This document shows, one piece after another, positions 17,063 to 25,498 of a stretch of 64,000 nucleotides of DNA. Position numbers and translations under genes: made by a program. Numbering within the stretch: the first letter of the stretch is position 1; each line of letters starts with the position of its first letter. Below the pieces are notes generated by a model that saw nothing but the letters and a program-made list of their open reading frames with translations, was not told the DNA's origin and ran no database searches. This stretch comes from CAYXVJ01 sp050309435 (GTDB lineage: Bacteria; Bacillota; Clostridia; Saccharofermentanales; Fastidiosipilaceae): contig JBNRMJ010000021.1 of assembly GCA_050309435.1 (NCBI GenBank), positions 1-64,000 on the forward strand, in the 5' to 3' direction.

Positions 17063-18178
17063 TCAGCTGTATTTCGCCACGATCTCCTGCATCAGATCCC
17101 ACTTGGCTTCCATCTCCGCCACGAGTTTCAACTGTGTGCGGGCACGGTCCAGATTATGGTGTTCGCGAGCCGTCTTAAAATATGTATCGCCTTCCAGATA
17201 ATCGGTCAGGAAACGCATGCCGATCTCCATCGTGATAATCTTGGCGCCCCAGGCCAGGGTCTCTTTCTCTTTTTTGGTCAGCTCCGAACCGGCTACTTCC
17301 AGGAAGCCCTTGGTATATGCTTCGAAGAGTTCCAAGCTGAGCTGAACTTTATCGAGATCCGTTTCGTCCTCCAGCGCCGTGGAAGCACCGAAGCGAATGG
17401 AATCGCCGTAATCGTAAGAAGTCAGTCCCGGCATAACCGTATCGAGGTCGACGACACATATACCTTCGCCGCTTTCGGCGTCCATTAAAACGTTATTGAG
17501 CTTTGTATCGTTATGCGTAACACGAAGCGGCAGTTCTCCCTTTTCGGCCAAATCCACCAGGATGTGACAATCGGCTTCTCTGGCTTGAATAAAGTCGATT
17601 TCGGGACCTGCCAGAGCAACACGTCCGACCGAATCGGCTTCCACCGCTCTCATGAAGTTGGCGAAGCGAACCGGTGTGTTGTGAAAGTTGGCAATTGTTT
17701 CATGAAGAGTGTCGGCCGGATAATCGGCGAGCAGTTGCTGGAAACGACCGAACGCACGGGCGGAATTGTAGAAATCTTCCGGGGAACGGGCTTGTTGCAA
17801 GGTAACGGTATCTTCGATGAAATCATAAGCACGCCAGTAACGATTGTCCGCATCCAGATAAAAGAGTTTACCGTCGCCGGTCGGAATCACCTTTAACGTT
17901 TCGCGTGCAGGATCGCCGCCTGCCTCGACAATCTTCTTACGCAGATGCTCGGTTACGCCGGCAATATTTTCCATGACCTGATCCGGCCGGGGGAAAACAT
18001 TCTGATTGATCTGCTGGATAATATAACGATGTTTCTTTCCATCGTTTCCGACCGTACGAACCGCGATGGTATCGTTAATATGACCTTCGCCGTAAGGAGA
18101 AATAATTTCTGTTACTTCGCCTTCGAACGCAAACCGCTTAATCAGATCCGTGTTGATGTCTATTTGACTGCTTGCCAT
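17063..18178 (-). CDS. nahK: N-acetylhexosamine 1-kinase (NahK-like)
   Basis: The 371-aa kinase of the aminoglycoside-phosphotransferase fold has catalytic loop VTHNDTKLNNVLMD and metal motif VVDLDTVMPG. Remembered Bifidobacterium NahK sequence matches along the whole length, including SPYGEGHIN, YIIQQIN, WRAYDFIE, SIRFGASTALEDE and GMRFLTDYLEGD. NahK phosphorylates GlcNAc or GalNAc at C1 in lacto-N-biose/galacto-N-biose use. The usual partners (LNB phosphorylase, galT, galE) are not adjacent. The site AAGGAG precedes the ATG. It has its own terminator and is monocistronic. Confidence 0.88.
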   Translation of the reverse strand: MASSQIDINTDLIKRFAFEGEVTEIISPYGEGHINDTIAVRTVGNDGKKHRYIIQQINQNVFPRPDQVMENIAGVTEHLRKKIVEAGGDPARETLKVIPTGDGKLFYLDADNRYWRAYDFIEDTVTLQQARSPEDFYNSARAFGRFQQLLADYPADTLHETIANFHNTPVRFANFMRAVEADSVGRVALAGPEIDFIQAREADCHILVDLAEKGELPLRVTHNDTKLNNVLMDAESGEGICVVDLDTVMPGLTSYDYGDSIRFGASTALEDETDLDKVQLSLELFEAYTKGFLEVAGSELTKKEKETLAWGAKIITMEIGMRFLTDYLEGDTYFKTAREHHNLDRARTQLKLVAEMEAKWDLMQEIVAKYS

Positions 18179-18238
18179 GCCGCAATTCTCCTTGTGTTCA
18201 CTTAATAAACGGATTTCATTTTAACATATATCAGAGAG

Positions 18239-18278
18239 AAGATGCCGAAGTGACATGAATTTATCCCTCCGGCATCTT
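18239..18278 (-). terminator. Hairpin behind ftsH
   Basis: A 9-bp stem AAGATGCCG/CGGCATCTT with a 22-base loop. The T-tract on minus is poor (TTCTCTC), so termination may be inefficient. Confidence 0.55.
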
Positions 18279-18304
18279 TATTAACATAGATTGCAATTGA
18301 CTCT

Positions 18305-20230
18305 TTATATTGAGCTTGCGACGGGAAGTTCCTCCACGACAGATTCAGTCAGATCTTCCGTTTCATTCGTCTCCGGACGATTCAGGATTTCCATGAACTC
18401 GGTACCGGTTATCGTCTCTTTTTCCAGAAGGAAGGCGGAGATTTCATGCAGCTTGCCGATGTTCTCGCGAAGAATCTCTATCGATTTGGCGTGACAGCCT
18501 TTAACGATCTCGACTATCTTTCGATCGATCATGGCCGCGGTTTCGGCTGATCCTGTCATCTGATCCTGGCCGCCGAGATACTGGTTGGACGTTGCCGTAA
18601 AGGTCACCATATCAAAGTCCGGAGTCATGCCATACTTGGTCACCATGTTTCTGGCGATCATCGTTGTCTTCTCGATATCGTTCGACGCACCGGTCGTGGT
18701 CTTGCCAAAGACCAGTTCTTCCGCCGCACGGCCGCCGGTCAGCGTGGTAATGTGATTCAGGAGATCCTCTTTACTGTACAGGTATTTATCACCAACCTCT
18801 GCTTGCATCGTAAAGCCAAGGGCACCAGACGAGCGCGGTACGATGGTGATTTTCTGTACCGGAGGAGCATCCGTCAATTTCGCCGCAACCAGAGCATGTC
18901 CCACTTCATGATAAGCGATCAGCTCCTTTTCTTTCGGATTAATGACCGCCGAGGTCTTCGCTTCGCCGGCCAGAACCACGTCGACGCTTTCTTCGAGGTC
19001 TCGCTGCAATACTTCTTTTCGACCGGCCCGCACGGCGCGCATGGCTGCTTCGTTGATCATGTTGGCCAGTTCCGCACCGGAAGTACCCGCGGTCTGACGT
19101 GCCAGACTGGAGAAGTCCACGTCCGCCGACATCTTCACCTTTTTGGCGTGGACTTTCAAGATCGCTTCGCGGCCCTTCAGATCGGGCAGTTCCACAGTTA
19201 CGCGACGATCAAACCGTCCCGGACGCAAAAGAGCGGGATCGAGCGAATCCGGTCTGTTCGTAGCTGCCAGGATCACGACTCCCTTGTTGGCGTCGAAACC
19301 GTCCATCTCCGTCAGCAGCTGGTTTAAGGTCTGTTCGCGTTCGTCGTTACCTGAAAAACCAACTCCGTCGCGTTTCTTTCCGATCGTATCGATCTCGTCG
19401 ATGAACACGATGCACGGCGCTTTTTCCGATGCCTGCTTAAACAGATCTCGTACTTTATTGGCGCCCATGCCGACGAACATCTGGACAAATTCGGAACCGG
19501 CGATCGAGAAAAAAGGCACGTTTGCTTCTCCGGCTACCGCCTTTGCCAATAATGTTTTACCGGTACCGGGAGGGCCGACGAGCAAGACACCTTTCGGACA
19601 GGCGGCACCGATAGCTTCGTATTTTCTCGGGTCATGCAGGAAATGAACGATCTCGGTCAGCGATTCTTTGGCTTCTTCCTGACCGGCTACATCATGAAAC
19701 GTCTTCTTTTCTCCGGCTTCGGGTACGTAAACTCTGGCACCGCTCTTACCAAACTGTAAGGAATTTGCACCGCCTCCGCGCTTGGCCAGGCTGTTCATCA
19801 TAATGCGGCCGAAGACAAAAAATAAGAGCAAAGGAAATCCAAAACCCAGCAACATGCTCAGGAGCGGATTGGGCTGGGCGGGATATACTTCCCTGAAGGT
19901 CACGCCGGATTCGAGCAGCCGGTCAACCAGCGCACTGTCGTCCTGAATACGCCCCGTTTCATAGATTGCATAATTGTTACCCCAACTCCAGCGCAAGTCC
20001 ACTTCCGAGCTTACATCCTTCTTTAAGGTGAATACAATCTTTTCGCTTTGTAATTCGACGTAGGAAACCTCGCCTGCATCGACTTTCTCCAGAAATTCGT
20101 TGTAGGTGACGTTGTTCACGTCAGGCGTGAACAGCTCAGGTACAATGAATGCGTTGATGATAAACATAAGACCCAAGGCGATGGCGATGTAAATAATCAA
20201 CGGACGCTTGTTCTGATCTTTTATACTCAT
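18305..20230 (-). CDS. ftsH: Membrane ATP-dependent zinc metalloprotease FtsH
   Basis: The 641-aa protein has a membrane segment (about 10-30), an external domain, a second membrane segment (about 125-145), then an AAA+ domain with Walker A GPPGTGKT, Walker B IVFIDEID and second-region-of-homology RPGRFDRR. The zinc-protease site is HEVGH. It degrades misfolded membrane proteins and short-lived regulators. It has the full architecture and normal length. Its -10 region was not resolved. The ribosome site GGGGAG lies about 12 bases ahead of the ATG. A weak hairpin follows. Confidence 0.98.
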   Translation of the reverse strand: MSIKDQNKRPLIIYIAIALGLMFIINAFIVPELFTPDVNNVTYNEFLEKVDAGEVSYVELQSEKIVFTLKKDVSSEVDLRWSWGNNYAIYETGRIQDDSALVDRLLESGVTFREVYPAQPNPLLSMLLGFGFPLLLFFVFGRIMMNSLAKRGGGANSLQFGKSGARVYVPEAGEKKTFHDVAGQEEAKESLTEIVHFLHDPRKYEAIGAACPKGVLLVGPPGTGKTLLAKAVAGEANVPFFSIAGSEFVQMFVGMGANKVRDLFKQASEKAPCIVFIDEIDTIGKKRDGVGFSGNDEREQTLNQLLTEMDGFDANKGVVILAATNRPDSLDPALLRPGRFDRRVTVELPDLKGREAILKVHAKKVKMSADVDFSSLARQTAGTSGAELANMINEAAMRAVRAGRKEVLQRDLEESVDVVLAGEAKTSAVINPKEKELIAYHEVGHALVAAKLTDAPPVQKITIVPRSSGALGFTMQAEVGDKYLYSKEDLLNHITTLTGGRAAEELVFGKTTTGASNDIEKTTMIARNMVTKYGMTPDFDMVTFTATSNQYLGGQDQMTGSAETAAMIDRKIVEIVKGCHAKSIEILRENIGKLHEISAFLLEKETITGTEFMEILNRPETNETEDLTESVVEELPVASSI

Positions 20231-20327
20231 ATATGTTCAATACTCCCCTAGCACTTAAGTATTAATAGTTTAATGTCCAAAAATGGCATTTTTTCCTTCA
20301 TCTTGTAAGCGTTTTATAAACATTTAT

Positions 20328-20364
20328 AAATACCGACCCGCCCGAGAGGAGCAAGCCGGTATTT
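20328..20364 (-). terminator. Terminator of the epimerase-like gene
   Basis: An 8-bp stem AAATACCG/CGGTATTT with a long GC-rich loop. It sits directly behind the minus-strand gene that ends at 20389. Confidence 0.65.
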
Positions 20365-20388
20365 TTTATACAGATCAATAAGCAAGTT

Positions 20389-21396
20389 CTAAAAAATGGA
20401 TTTGAATTGTCCGGACATCTCCGCCAGACGATCGCACCATGCATCAAACTCCGGATCTTCGGGTTGCAGTTCCGGATGCCCGGAAATATGAGCCAGGGCC
20501 AGTCTGACGCCTTGATCGAAACGCGTCGGACAATGGAAACCGGGTACCAGACGCTTGATTTTCGAGTTATCAAAGACCACCGAAACCCCTTTATCACCCA
20601 GGAGAGGACCGCGCAGATCCGGTCGAAGCTCGATTAAACGCTCGCTGGCCACATGAATAAGCTTCACTTCCCGTCCGACAGCCCGGCCGATGATGCGATA
20701 CGCCATATTCCAGGTCAAAGACTCGTCCGAGGTAATATGAACCGCTTCGCCGTAGGCCTGAGGATGTCCGAAGAGGCCCACGAAACCAACCGCGAAATCC
20801 TCGTTGTAAGTAAAAGTCCAGAGTGTTTCGCCGTCACCGTGCATGATCACCGGACGACCTTCCTTAATGCGTTTGATCACGCTGTAATTACCGTTATATC
20901 CATATACGCCCACCGGGATTCTTTCGATTCCGTAGGTATGACTCGGGCGCACGATCGTATAGTCGATTCCATAATGAGCGGCCCTGGCCTGCAGCAGTTC
21001 CTCGGCCTTCTGTTTATTCTGGGAATAGTCCCAATAGATGTTATCAAGAGGAGTGCTTTCGGTGATTCGATAGTAGCGCAGCGGTTTCTGGTATGCGGAA
21101 GCGGAGCTGATAAAGATGTATTGTTTCGTCTTGCCGCTGAACAAACGAAGGTCTCGCTCGACCTGATCGGCCGTAAAGGCTACAAACTGTGCAACTACAT
21201 CAAACTCCAAACCGCGCAGGAGATTGCTCATCAAAGATTCATTATTGATATCGCCATGAATAACTTTTACCCCATGAGGAACGGGGCGTTCTGATTTTCC
21301 GCGGTTCAGCACGGTAAGGTCAAAGCCTTGGCGAACGGCTTCTCTTACCACCGCAGAACTGATTGTACCGGTTCCGCCGATTATTAGAATTCTCAT
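20389..21396 (-). CDS. NAD-dependent epimerase/dehydratase (extended SDR)
   Basis: The 335-aa Rossmann-fold protein has the dinucleotide loop GGTGTISS at residues 7-14, followed by LNRGKSERP, where a basic residue could favour NADP. The FISSASAYQ strand and a later Tyr-x-x-x-Lys candidate are visible. Segments such as VRPSHTYG are typical of NAD-dependent sugar-epimerase-like proteins (RmlD/CSP41 side of the family). The substrate is unknown. I start at 21396 because GGAGG sits six bases upstream; a GTG at 21414 would contain that site. Divergent from the AI-2E-type gene. Confidence 0.82.
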   Translation of the reverse strand: MRILIIGGTGTISSAVVREAVRQGFDLTVLNRGKSERPVPHGVKVIHGDINNESLMSNLLRGLEFDVVAQFVAFTADQVERDLRLFSGKTKQYIFISSASAYQKPLRYYRITESTPLDNIYWDYSQNKQKAEELLQARAAHYGIDYTIVRPSHTYGIERIPVGVYGYNGNYSVIKRIKEGRPVIMHGDGETLWTFTYNEDFAVGFVGLFGHPQAYGEAVHITSDESLTWNMAYRIIGRAVGREVKLIHVASERLIELRPDLRGPLLGDKGVSVVFDNSKIKRLVPGFHCPTRFDQGVRLALAHISGHPELQPEDPEFDAWCDRLAEMSGQFKSIF

Positions 21397-21433
21397 ATCA
21401 AGCCTCCAGGTCACCGTATTTTCGCTTCTCTGC

Positions 21434-21442
21434 TGTTAGAAT
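21434..21442 (+). promoter_or_regulatory. Extended -10 promoter of the AI-2E-type gene
   Basis: TGTTAGAAT fits TGnTAnnAT, about 70 bases before the start codon. No clear -35 is visible. Confidence 0.4.
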
Positions 21443-21514
21443 CTTAGCATAGCAGATACGGTCTTTTCTTTGTATTTGTGACGAAGCAAAGGCAACGACA
21501 GAAGGAGTTAGCAG

Positions 21515-22117
21515 ATGGACAATCGAGATCGCGATAATCGTCAAATATCCGTGGAACGCATGGGGCGGGCCGGACGTGTTTTTGTGGAGCGAACGGCAGG
21601 CGGTGTAGCCGCCTGGTTCAAGGCTCAGGCTATTTTATTCGTGATCGGTCTGGGGATTCTGATGATTGGCCTGGCTCTCGTCGGTATTCGCTGGTGGGGA
21701 CTAAAAGCGATCCTGATCGCCCTCATCGACATGCTGCCTCTGGTCGGCAGCGGTTTGATCATGATCCCCTGGGCGATCATCAAAGTACTGGGAGGCGAAG
21801 GCACGGTTGCCTTATGGCTTATAGTGATCTATCTGGTATTGATCATAGCCAGACAAATCCTCGAACCGATTATCGTCGGAAAGAGCATCGGCCTGAAACC
21901 ACTCTGGACTTTTCTATCCACTATGGCCGGTATCATTTTACTGGGTCCGGTCGGTGCCATCGTCGGTGCTTTGGCGGCGATCGTGATCCGGGTTTTCCTC
22001 ACCGTCCGCAGAGATTTCTACGCGGGTCACTTCGACGAAGCGGATCATATGAATGTGGATCCCCGGCGCTTCAACCGCGCCAAAGACGCCGGCAACGACG
22101 AGGATCTCGAGAACTGA
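21515..22117 (+). CDS. Half-length AI-2E/PerM-family membrane protein
   Basis: This 200-aa protein has a basic soluble N-terminus and four or five hydrophobic segments. Residues about 65-165 match the C-terminal signature region of AI-2E transporter-family permeases (ALIDMLPLVGSG, LEPIIVGKSIGLKPLW, LGPVGAIVGA). Full members are near 340-380 residues, so the N-terminal half is missing or replaced. The start has GAAGGAG at ideal distance and no upstream in-frame extension is open, so this looks like a genuine short gene rather than a misread start. Function is unknown; some relatives are sodium/proton exchangers. It converges on the DUF3783-like gene. Confidence 0.75.
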   Translation: MDNRDRDNRQISVERMGRAGRVFVERTAGGVAAWFKAQAILFVIGLGILMIGLALVGIRWWGLKAILIALIDMLPLVGSGLIMIPWAIIKVLGGEGTVALWLIVIYLVLIIARQILEPIIVGKSIGLKPLWTFLSTMAGIILLGPVGAIVGALAAIVIRVFLTVRRDFYAGHFDEADHMNVDPRRFNRAKDAGNDEDLEN

Positions 22118-22139
22118 ACCTCTGATTCATGCAGATAAA

Positions 22140-22745
22140 TTAACGTGGCAGATTCCAGGCCAGACAAAAAGCCTGATCGACTTCGATAATTTCCTGGGCA
22201 CTGTTGATTGCTTTGAAATTATCGAGCATGTCTTTCGCGTCGGCGAGCGTGCGAAGGCGCTCGTGCATGGCAGGATCTTCGTTGTCTTCGGGTCTCGGCA
22301 GCCGAATGCCCTTTTTATCCAATGCCGCCTCGAATCCCAGAACCCTTTTACGAAGAGCGATATAAGCCAGCGTCAGCGCATGTTCTCTCTCCAATTCGGC
22401 GAAGAGCTCTCCTAAGGGCCAGGTCTGGTTATGCTCCGTCGCGACTGCTTTTAAAACCTGCCGCCCGACTCCTGCTTCTCTCCATTCGTTTAATAACAGA
22501 TCGAAGGTGGCTTTCGACAGACCGCAGAGCACACAAAAACCTTTCTTGTCTTCACGAGCCGAAACGCAGTCTGCCGCTTCCGTAAGCGGACGATTATATA
22601 GTGTCTTGATATCACTGCTTAAATCCCCCGGTTCGAGTTCCATGATCTCGCAGCCATGTTCTCCGGCAATCCGGCGAAATGTTTTACCCTCTTCGCTGTC
22701 TTTGCTTAATTGATAAAGTAAAATTCTGACTTTTCCTTCGCTCAT
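22140..22745 (-). CDS. Uncharacterised protein with DUF3783-like domain
   Basis: The 201-aa soluble protein has no signal or membrane segment. Residues about 68-115 (FCVLCGLSKATFDLLLNEW followed by LKAVATEHNQTW) resemble the DUF3783 domain, which has no known function. The N-terminal part begins like a response or sensing domain (VRILLYQLSKD), and the C-terminal half is helical and charged. A good GAAGGAA site precedes the ATG. I do not recognise a specific role, and the neighbours do not suggest one. Confidence 0.7.
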   Translation of the reverse strand: MSEGKVRILLYQLSKDSEEGKTFRRIAGEHGCEIMELEPGDLSSDIKTLYNRPLTEAADCVSAREDKKGFCVLCGLSKATFDLLLNEWREAGVGRQVLKAVATEHNQTWPLGELFAELEREHALTLAYIALRKRVLGFEAALDKKGIRLPRPEDNEDPAMHERLRTLADAKDMLDNFKAINSAQEIIEVDQAFCLAWNLPR

Positions 22746-23091
22746 ATTTTTTCCTTCTATAGCTGCTCTTTCTTACAATTCGGTAACAGAGGATAATCCC
22801 GGCTTTTTCTATTACACTATAACCTATAATTCTGATACAAGAGAACTGCAACGTGACTCTTTCTCCCATAAAACTTTCTTCTCATAGCAAATATTTTCGT
22901 CTTTACCGGCAGAGATCAGAACAGCTAATGTCATCTTGTCATGCGGATATCTTGACAGGGATTTCCTTGTTATAACCTCATAGTTCTTCGAATTCCCCGA
23001 ACACCGGCAAGTATATTCGTTCGTCCATGCAACTATTTTGACCTTTATTTGGTATTCTTAGTACATAGGATCAAGTAAAGGAGGTTGGAAG
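22746..23091. other. Divergent intergenic region
   Basis: These 346 bases lie between divergent genes. A weak minus promoter (TTGTAT 22840-22835, TGTAAT 22816-22811, 18-base spacer) could serve the DUF3783-like gene. TGGTATTCT (23050-23058) could be an extended -10 for the lipoprotein gene. A repeat pair ATCTTGTCA/ATCTTGACA (22933-22941, 22949-22957) lies between. No further gene is visible. Confidence 0.45.
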
Positions 23092-24111
23092 ATGAAATGC
23101 AGAAAATTCACTAACACAAGAGCTTTACCGGCCCTAATCCTGGCCGCCTTTCTGCTTTTGACTTCGGTAGCATGCGCAAGCAATGCCATGACCGGAGACA
23201 AGACAGGCGGAGTTCCGGGACGCGACAACAGTGCCGGTTTTGACAGCGATTCCGGCGGCCGGCCCGACGAGGGCGGCGGCTCGGCAGAAGAAGGAATCGA
23301 CCTGGGACGTAAGATCATCACCAATACGAATATCCGTATGGAGAGTCCCGACGTCACCAAAGCAGTTGGCGAGCTCGCTTCGTATGCACGCGAACTTGGC
23401 GGCTACATCCAATCTCAATATCAAACGGAATCCGCAGGCAGTTTTTACGGCGAACTGGTTGTCCGGATCCCGGCAGAATCGGTTGACTCCTTTATTATCC
23501 GGACGGAAAATTACGGCGAGATAAAAGAGAATAAAGTCTCGATCAATGATGTTACAGCGGACTATACCGATACCGAATCACGTTTGAATAACGCCAGAGT
23601 TCAGGAAGCTCGCTTGCTCGAGATGTTCGAAGAAGCCGATACCATCGACGAACTCCTCTATATACAGTCGGAACTCGATCGCCTTCAGGAACGAATCGAA
23701 GTCTACGAAGGTCAGATCAGACTCTGGGACAATCTGATCGATCTGGCCACAATCTCCCTTTATATTTATGAAGAAGCGGCTTTAATCGATGCCGGCAGCT
23801 CGGTTCCCCGTTATATACCGGCCGATACGGTGTGGGAGCGTTTCTCCAACGGCGTCCAAGCCTCCTTCGTGAAATTCGTTAACGGTCTGTCCCGCTTCGT
23901 CATCTGGCTCGGCGAATCCTTCATTCAGCTGATCTTCTTCCTTCTCCTGGCTTTCGTGATCTACAAAATCGTCAAACGCCAGCGAAGACAAAAACAGCCG
24001 GATCCGACCTCTCGTCCACTGCATAAAATACGCGCCGGACGAAACAAATCCAATCCGACGCAGGCAGCAGAAACAGACAGCGAGAAACATCATGATCCCG
24101 AAGAATCTTAA
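23092..24111 (+). CDS. DUF4349-family lipoprotein
   Basis: The 339-aa protein has a lipoprotein signal with lipobox SVAC at about residues 24-27. A low-complexity Gly/Ser/Asp linker follows (about 35-70), then a DUF4349 region (about 70-230). That region starts IITNTNIRME, holds the ADYTDTESRLNNARVQEARLLEM segment and a coiled coil (about 160-220), and has a late LATISLYIYEE strand. A membrane segment lies near 275-300, followed by a basic cytoplasmic tail. The lipid anchor and the internal membrane segment would hold the coiled-coil domain outside the cell. Family function is unknown. A strong AAAGGAGG site precedes the ATG. Confidence 0.88.
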   Translation: MKCRKFTNTRALPALILAAFLLLTSVACASNAMTGDKTGGVPGRDNSAGFDSDSGGRPDEGGGSAEEGIDLGRKIITNTNIRMESPDVTKAVGELASYARELGGYIQSQYQTESAGSFYGELVVRIPAESVDSFIIRTENYGEIKENKVSINDVTADYTDTESRLNNARVQEARLLEMFEEADTIDELLYIQSELDRLQERIEVYEGQIRLWDNLIDLATISLYIYEEAALIDAGSSVPRYIPADTVWERFSNGVQASFVKFVNGLSRFVIWLGESFIQLIFFLLLAFVIYKIVKRQRRQKQPDPTSRPLHKIRAGRNKSNPTQAAETDSEKHHDPEES

Positions 24112-24131
24112 ACTCAAATAAGCGCCAGAAA

Positions 24132-24164
24132 AAAAGCAGCTTCGTTACATGCGAAGCTGCTTTT
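24132..24164. terminator. Bidirectional terminator, lipoprotein and pho operon
   Basis: A 13-bp stem AAAAGCAGCTTCG/CGAAGCTGCTTTT, T-rich on both exits, placed between convergent genes. It marks the 3' end of the phosphate operon. Confidence 0.92.
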
Positions 24165-24184
24165 ATTCTTAGCGATACCTTTAC

Positions 24185-25498
24185 TTAGAGTTGATCGAAG
24201 AGTGCTTCTCCTCTAGCCTCGACCTGACGAATCAAATCATCTTGATCGACGAGGGTCAATCTTCCGTTACGTACCTGTTCGATACCGCCGATGTAGACAG
24301 ACATGACATCGTCTCCGGTCGCATTAAAAACGAGAGAAGACGTGATGTTCTCGAAACTGCCCAGACGCGCCGGTCTGAACTTGGGCTTCGACCAGTCCAG
24401 AATAATGAAGTCGGCGAGATTCCCCGTACGAAGATCCGCGATATCGTCTCGACCGAAGGCCCCGGCACCGTTAACGGTGGCCATTTGAAGAGCTTGTTTG
24501 GCCGACAAGATCCGCGGACCATGAGCCAGAGAGTTCGCCAGAACGACGCCCTTCATTTCACGGAAAAGATCGATATTGTTGTTCCATAATGCGCCGTCTG
24601 TACCAAGACCCACCTCAATCCCTGCTTCCAGCATGGCCGGAACAGCGGCCAGGCCGTCCGAGATCTTAAACTCGCAGAGCGGGGTATTGATGACTTTGGT
24701 TTTACTTTCTGCCAGCATCTCCCTTTCCTCTGCGCTGGTGTACACAACATGGGATGCGATTAAGTCGGGTCCCAGGAAATTCGCCTCGGCCAGAAAGCTT
24801 ACCGGCGTCGTTTGATAACGCTCGCGCACGATGGCTTCTCTCCAGCGAGTCTCTGCCAGATGCGAAGTGATGAGCATGTCTGTTTCGCGAGCCAGATGCC
24901 GAACCAGGCGAAGCGTCTCTAAATCAAAATCTTCTTCGGAGATCGATCCCAGCACGGGTACGATATCTGCTTTCCGGCAGGCATCGGCGAAATCTTTTAA
25001 GTAGACTAAGTCATGAGGCTCCGAGGCAATACGGAAATCCGGACGGTAATCTTCTGCCAGTGCTGCGCGGATGCCGCTCTTTTCCACGGCTTCGATCGCA
25101 CGAAAGCCCAGACTCCAGTACATGTTTTCGAGGATGAACGTACAGCCGGAAAGCATCGCCTCCGCATAGGTCAGACTCCTGGATAAAACACGGTCGTCAT
25201 CGGTCAGAAACTTCTCGAACCAGTTATGCGAATCGAAAGCCTCGATCTGCTCGAGCAGAGTCATACGGTCGCCCAGTCCCCGTGCCAGCGTCATATCGCC
25301 ATGGCAGTGACCGTTTACCATTCCCGGCATAATCAGTTTTTGATCCAGTTCATGGAGCTCTTTACAATCGTCTGCCGTTAAACGACGCTCGCCGACATAA
25401 GCGATGCGTCCGTCCTTCACGGCCAGAGATCCGACAAAAGGTTCCCATGAGAAACAGTCGCTAAGGATGATAGCATTATTAAAGCCTTGATCAAACAT
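24185..25498 (-). CDS. Amidohydrolase (deaminase/chlorohydrolase type) at the end of the pho operon
   Basis: The 437-aa metal-dependent hydrolase belongs to the SAH/MTA/guanine-deaminase side of the amidohydrolase superfamily. Metal ligands are visible: H64 and H66 in VNGHCHGDM, the histidine of TSHLAETR, the one in IASHVVY and the aspartate of GTDGALWNN. The substrate cannot be set from sequence; a purine-type amine is a guess. Its start overlaps the end of the histidine kinase gene by eight bases and has GAGGAGG at proper distance, so it is translated with the phosphate operon. That placement is unusual and hints at a role in nucleotide or phosphorus salvage. Confidence 0.85.
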   Translation of the reverse strand: MFDQGFNNAIILSDCFSWEPFVGSLAVKDGRIAYVGERRLTADDCKELHELDQKLIMPGMVNGHCHGDMTLARGLGDRMTLLEQIEAFDSHNWFEKFLTDDDRVLSRSLTYAEAMLSGCTFILENMYWSLGFRAIEAVEKSGIRAALAEDYRPDFRIASEPHDLVYLKDFADACRKADIVPVLGSISEEDFDLETLRLVRHLARETDMLITSHLAETRWREAIVRERYQTTPVSFLAEANFLGPDLIASHVVYTSAEEREMLAESKTKVINTPLCEFKISDGLAAVPAMLEAGIEVGLGTDGALWNNNIDLFREMKGVVLANSLAHGPRILSAKQALQMATVNGAGAFGRDDIADLRTGNLADFIILDWSKPKFRPARLGSFENITSSLVFNATGDDVMSVYIGGIEQVRNGRLTLVDQDDLIRQVEARGEALFDQL

